A stretch of DNA of 64,000 nucleotides from Anadara kagoshimensis. Taxonomy: Eukaryota; Mollusca; Bivalvia; Arcoida; Arcidae. The first letter of the stretch is position 1; each line of letters begins with the position of its first letter. The stretch is taken from assembly GCA_021292105.1 (NCBI GenBank), contig CM037874.1:30520800-30584799 (forward strand), read 5' to 3'. This document shows positions 40,601-46,870 of this stretch, in pieces. The notes under the pieces were generated by a model. The model was not told the DNA's origin. It saw nothing but the letters and a program-made list of their open reading frames with translations, and searched no databases. The translations under genes and the position numbers were made by a program.

Positions 40601-43600
40601 TGTCATTTTTTACAGGAATTTAGATGATGAAGCACTACTAATGCAATTTTTACAAGACAGAACACAAGATGACCAAAGATGGACAGCAAGTCTTGGCGGT
40701 AAGAAATAAACTTTTTGAAGATTTAAATATTTTTTTTATTAGCTCAATTCAGGGTTTGAAATATTTCAAAGTGGAGCATAAGTGTAGAGCTTTTTGACAT
40801 AATTTTAATAAATTTTGGGCCACGGATATTTTTTACCTAATATAAACCAAGCAAATATAAGTCTGAGGTATTGCTACCAATGTTTATTATTTTCTCACGT
40901 TAACAGGTTATTTTGGCAGTGATCACATTGCTTAATCATTGTTGCACATGACAAAACACAGTAATATTATTTGTTTATAGATCTATTTATACAGTATTGT
41001 GATTCAAATATTTGTGTTTAGCCCTAACCATCACACTTGCATGTATTTTACAATTTGCTGTGTATAATAAATTTGTGTTCTGGACCTAATAAAGCATAAT
41101 TAGTTAATCAGTAATTAAAACATAATTAGCAAATCATGGGTTGTGCTAATTATGGTTTAATCAATGATTAACTCCCATTATGCTTTGTACAACTGGGCCC
41201 TGAAGTTGAAATTAAAAAAAAAATCTTTAGCTGGTGATGCCTCAATATATTTGAAATAGTCTTGACTTTGATGTTAAACTATATTAGTTAATCAGTCTTT
41301 TTTTCTTCTACACAGATGGTAGTGGTGACAGTAATAGATTAAGCCCAGACTGGATTTCTACAGTACGAGCTGCTTTGAATCTCAACTTTCCTGATACAAA
41401 AAGAAAAACAAGTAGTCGAAAGGATAGAAAGCCCAAACCACCTACAGATAGAGTTCTGGAACATATTCAAGCTAGATTTTCAGAACTGGCAGCATCAACA
41501 CTGGCTGCGGCAAATAGTGCTGTTACAAATGAAATAGAAGCTAAAGCTATTGTTAAGCACGATAAACCAGGTAAAGTGATATTTATACAGCTTATTTAAA
41601 ATTTGTTTTCATTGGTTGTGTTTAATTTTGTTTGCTTTTTATTTAATGCAACATAAACAAAAAATATGTAGCTGGTATTTATATGATTTTGTCAATTGTC
41701 TTTTTTCTTAAAAATCTTGGTATTCACCAGATATTAAATTTGCAGATGAAAAATTATTCTTTCTTGTATGATTTTCCATCTATAAGTCAATAAATTAATG
41801 ATGTTATCTGATTATTTGTTTTGGCTGGTTGTGTTTTGCTTTCTTTTTATTTCATGCAACATAAAAAATTTAACTCATTGTTGTTTTTGTCACCAGATTT
41901 GTAGATCAAAAGTTTCTTCTTTCTTGTATGATTTTCCATCTGTAAGTCAAAAATTTATGATGTTGGCTGATTTTACACTAAAAGTGTATTAAATGGTACT
42001 GGTTAATAACCATGATAATCAGCACTTAAAGACAATAATAATCAATAAGTGAAAGTCTTAGTCCTTAAACAATACTTTATACTCACCAAAGTACTGTAAA
42101 CGTATTTAATTTCGCATGTATTTATGTTCGCTGTGAAGGAAATTTACAACCTACACCAGTTGGTCATTGCTACATATGATTGTTTTATTATGAAATAAAT
42201 GTTTTACTCTGGTAACATCCTCATGGTCTGTAATTGTTATTAGGCTTGTGTTCTGATTATAATAACCTTATAGATCACTGATTGTTATTGTATTCAAGTT
42301 AGAGAAGGTATTTTTCATTAATTTTACACATGTATGACAAAGATAGTTTGAGGGAGCAGGGGTACTTGAGTTATCAAAGTTGATTTTACATAGAATATGG
42401 TTGCTGACTCCAAGACATCAAGGGTATTCAAATTACCAAAGTTGGAATATATATGTACTGGTACATGTATATATAATTACAAGATGCTTTAACTATTAAT
42501 ACATTGTATTTTACAGATGAGAAATCTCTATCATCTTCAAGTCGAGAAGCTTCTAGTAGTAGAGCTGTAAATCCAGATTCCCTGAGACGAACACATAGTG
42601 ATATGTTTACAGGAATATCCACAAGTAGTACTTCATCAAAGAAAGATAATAAAAGTTTATCGTCACTTCTGCCATTATCTACAGGTACAGTTTTGTATAG
42701 CTCTACCCATTGTTAAATATATGTACAGTAAAACCTGTTTTAAGAGGCCATTAATAGGACTGAAAAAAAGTGACCGCTAGTAAAATTTATTGGACAGGAA
42801 GTAACCTGACCCCTATCAACAGTTGACTAATAAGTGCCAGGTGGCCGCTTAAACAATTTTTAGTGTAATTTTAAATTCAGTAGTCATTAATATTTCATAC
42901 ACAATGATCACATTTTGGGATTAAAACCACTGCAGTACTCAGTTGGGAGAGCGCTAGCCACATAAGTGGAGGTCAGGGGTTCAAACCCCGACCAGGTCTG
43001 ACCCAAGACTTGAAAGTGGGTAGTGACTGTTCTTTCGCCAAGCGCTCGGCAATATGAAATGAAAGTCATGGTTCTTTCAGATGGGAACTTAAAATAAATG
43101 AGGTCTTGTGTTATGGTAGGCATGACACGATAAAGAAACCTGCTGTATAATGCTATCAGCACAATGCACAGGCTAAATTTTACATATTCACTTAGAGCTG
43201 ACGACATCTTGATATAAGTGACATATTCTTGACTGGGAAGTTAAACACTATTACTCACTCAACATTTTGGGTTTTAGCTTGCCTGCAACCGCTATAAAAG
43301 AGTGTATTCATTCGGGCAAAGTATCTGATGGTAGGGACTCTAAGCAAATTTTATCAAATGAGACATAGAGAAACAAACTATAGGGTGTTCTATCAGTGAT
43401 GGTATTTGCTACCTTCTTGTTGAATTGATTTTCAACTGGGATTTGGGACAAGATCTTTAGAAACTGATGTAGTAAATCTTGACTCGCCAACTCCTCACAG
43501 ATTCCTCACACACTTAATTTGTTGACCCTATTTCAGTGTCTTTTATAGGTGATAATGAATTATTGTTTCTGTTTTAGGTGATTTAAATTCTTCTCAGGAT

Positions 43601-46600
43601 GATACAGAGCTAGAACAGTTTCCCATATCTGAGACTGATCTGTCCTTAGAAGACTATCCTATAGCAGATTTTGCAGCGATATCTCTGGAGAGTATCAAAG
43701 TACCAATGTCCAAAGATTTCAAATCTACTGTCAGGTAATTATAACTAGAACAATATATATCAGGGATGTCAATAAGTACTTGAGTACTGGATCCGAAAAC
43801 TTGTTCCCACTATGGGAACTTTATACATTCAGCAAGCTGCCTATAAATTCATTATTGACAATGGGATTTTGCAAGCCTAGACTTATCAGTGTTAAGGATT
43901 GCCCTGGATATATTTGATGTCCCATAGTTCCATGTTCCTATTACTCAATTTTGATTTCACATCTGGCAGATGTAAGTAGCTAAACAGGAGGTCAGGGTTC
44001 ACACAAAACTTGAAAAGTCATGGAATTTGACTTCTGTCTTGAAAAGTCATGGAATTGAGATTTTGCCTTGAAAAGTCATAAAATTTGTAACATGTCATGG
44101 AAAAGTCATGGAATTTTGAATTTTAATTAAAAAAAACTTCGATTTAATCTGAAACTAAAGCAAAATAAATATTATAAAACTGTTTCTGACTTCGTGAGAT
44201 ACAGTTTGGTCCAAATAAACCCCAAAGACGTGAAACGGTGAAATCCGGTTTTGTCTGTTTCCGCGCCCGACTTGTAGTTTACAATCAAATGTAAACTTCC
44301 GCCTAATGTGATTCGTATCGCAAATGCATGGTTAATCATGCCACCGGCACGTAATTGTGTCCTGGAAATAGATGAAAATGTCCTGGAAAAGTCATTAAAT
44401 TTTTATTGGCAATGGCTGTATGAACCCTGGAGGTGCTTACCCTTCTGGAGCACCCGGCCTCACTTCCCTGCTGAAAGTTTACATATTTAACCTAACTTGC
44501 CAGTTTCAAATTTTTAACTTTTCTTCTGGATTGTGATTTGTAGATGGATAAGTATGTTTTGTTTTGATGATTACGATTTAATTGCTCATACTTAGTGATT
44601 TTGAGTCTATGTAAAAGGTATGCTTTTTAGATCTTTGAATTTTGTTGTAAACATGGTACATACATTGTTTATAAACGATATGCATGTATATACACTTCTA
44701 TATAAACGCCACTTACTCATTAAGACCAGTGTTCTAATGTCTGTTTGCTTTTGGGATGAGTATTATTAATATTTATTAAAATTTTTGTATTGCAATGATA
44801 TTATAATATGCTGATGCTGTATTGCGATACAAATCATAACATACATTTCAAAAGTGAAGAAAAGAAGACTTTAACCTTATACAGTCATATACTGTACATG
44901 TACATAACTCATCAAATATTGTTATATGTACATTCAATCGTCACCAGATATCTTGTTTTAATATAACGTTATTGATGCTGTTTCCATATCTAGATAGCTT
45001 TATATATGATGTTATGTGTTTATATGTGTTGTATTTTGGCCGTGACGTAGTATATTTATACGTTTACTTTTGGATCATATGAAATACTATGACAGTTACA
45101 GACATCATATACATTACTCAATTTTAAAAAACATATAAATTGGTATTGTAGCATCTGGTCAGTCATATCGCAATATATTTGTATCGGGAAATCATAATAT
45201 GGTGATATAATATCACACACCACTAGTTTGTTTCATATTTCATTTTAATACCCTCTAAAAAATTCAAGTGTCCAGAGAAAATAATACCACTGATAATGTG
45301 TTGAAATGCAAACTTCTGAAATGCCTATTATCTTTGTTGAGTAGATGCGTTAATCATCTGGAATAAAACTTTTACTCAAACAGCATTGAAATAAATGGTC
45401 ATTACGGAATTATGAAGAAAACCCAAGTGAAAATAACATCACTTAAAATGTAAACTTATTCAAAATGTTGAAATGCAAACTTCTAGAATAACAATCTAAA
45501 AGAACTTTAATTAACATGATATCTCCATAAATGTGATAAATGAGGGGTTTATTTCTTATACTGTGGTTAATATTTTAGTTCTGTAGATCAGGGAGAAAAC
45601 ATGAAGAAAGATGACCATAACAGTGTGAAAGGTGCTTCTGGTGGAACAAAAGATATGAGTAAGTTACTGTACCTTATGTTACATACCCACATCCCATTTT
45701 TCGTTTTGTTTTAATTAGAATTAAAATATAATTCAGCATTAGGTTTATGCCTTATGGAAATGACCAGTAATTGCCTTTGCAGGTGTTTATTATGTTAGGA
45801 ATATGTTCTAGACTCAACAGACCTGAAAACTACAGTAAAGGCCTGTCAAAAGTTTAACATCAAATCAGTGCCGAATCTTGGCCCATCGTTAACTGTATCT
45901 TGCCAGCTTTTTGGCAGCTGCTATCTATCTCTAGATATCTCTTCGGCCATTAGCTATCTATATCTCTGCCACATAGCAGCCGAGCTTGTGGCTCCTTTTT
46001 GTTGGCTCAGTGTTAAACTTTCAACAGGTCTGCACTGTATAGACGGGTTGTTATGGACTGGTTGCCACTAATACAAGTTGGATCATGAAGTTGAGGGGTT
46101 CTACCCATATTGTGTTATGTTATATTTATTAGTTTGCTATATTTAAATAACTCCTTTTTTAGATGTGTACTTTTATTCTAATTTTGTTTAAAGAAGAGTT
46201 ACCATGAAAATGACTGAAGTTATTAATAATCTCACTTGAATTGGAAAATAATTTAATTAAAATTTGTTTATACAACAGAACACAATAGAAAACAATGGAG
46301 ACCACTTGACCAATTTTTTTTCTTTATACCTCAATAAAAAAAAATTAGATTAGCTCCGCCCACTTGCCTCGTTTTGGCGGATTTAACCGGAACTTCTTCA
46401 TTGTTTACATCTGCAATACACACCACTATGAATGAGATCACGATTATAAAATAATAATCGGGTCATATTCATCCGACTCATGATGACTATCGATGTAGAT
46501 ACATGTATTATTAAACTTGATTTAAATGTTTCAGATTTTTGTTTTTTTTTAAAATTTCTTGAATAATTAAAGAATGGCTAAATTAAATTATAAGGAATAA

Positions 46601-46833
46601 CTGTGATATTATTTTTTTATTGGTGTATAAAAGAAAAAACGATTTGCACACTTTTGAATAATGCGCTACGCGCATTATCCAGTGTGCAAATCGTTTTTTC
46701 TTTTATACACCAATAAAAAAAATAATATCACAGTTATTCCTTAAATAAAAAAAAGTTAAAAATTTAAAAAAATGGATAAATAAATAAGGAATTCAGATAA
46801 AGTTACCACATGTACAGGTCTGTATATATATAT

Positions 46834-46870
<37 letters not shown>

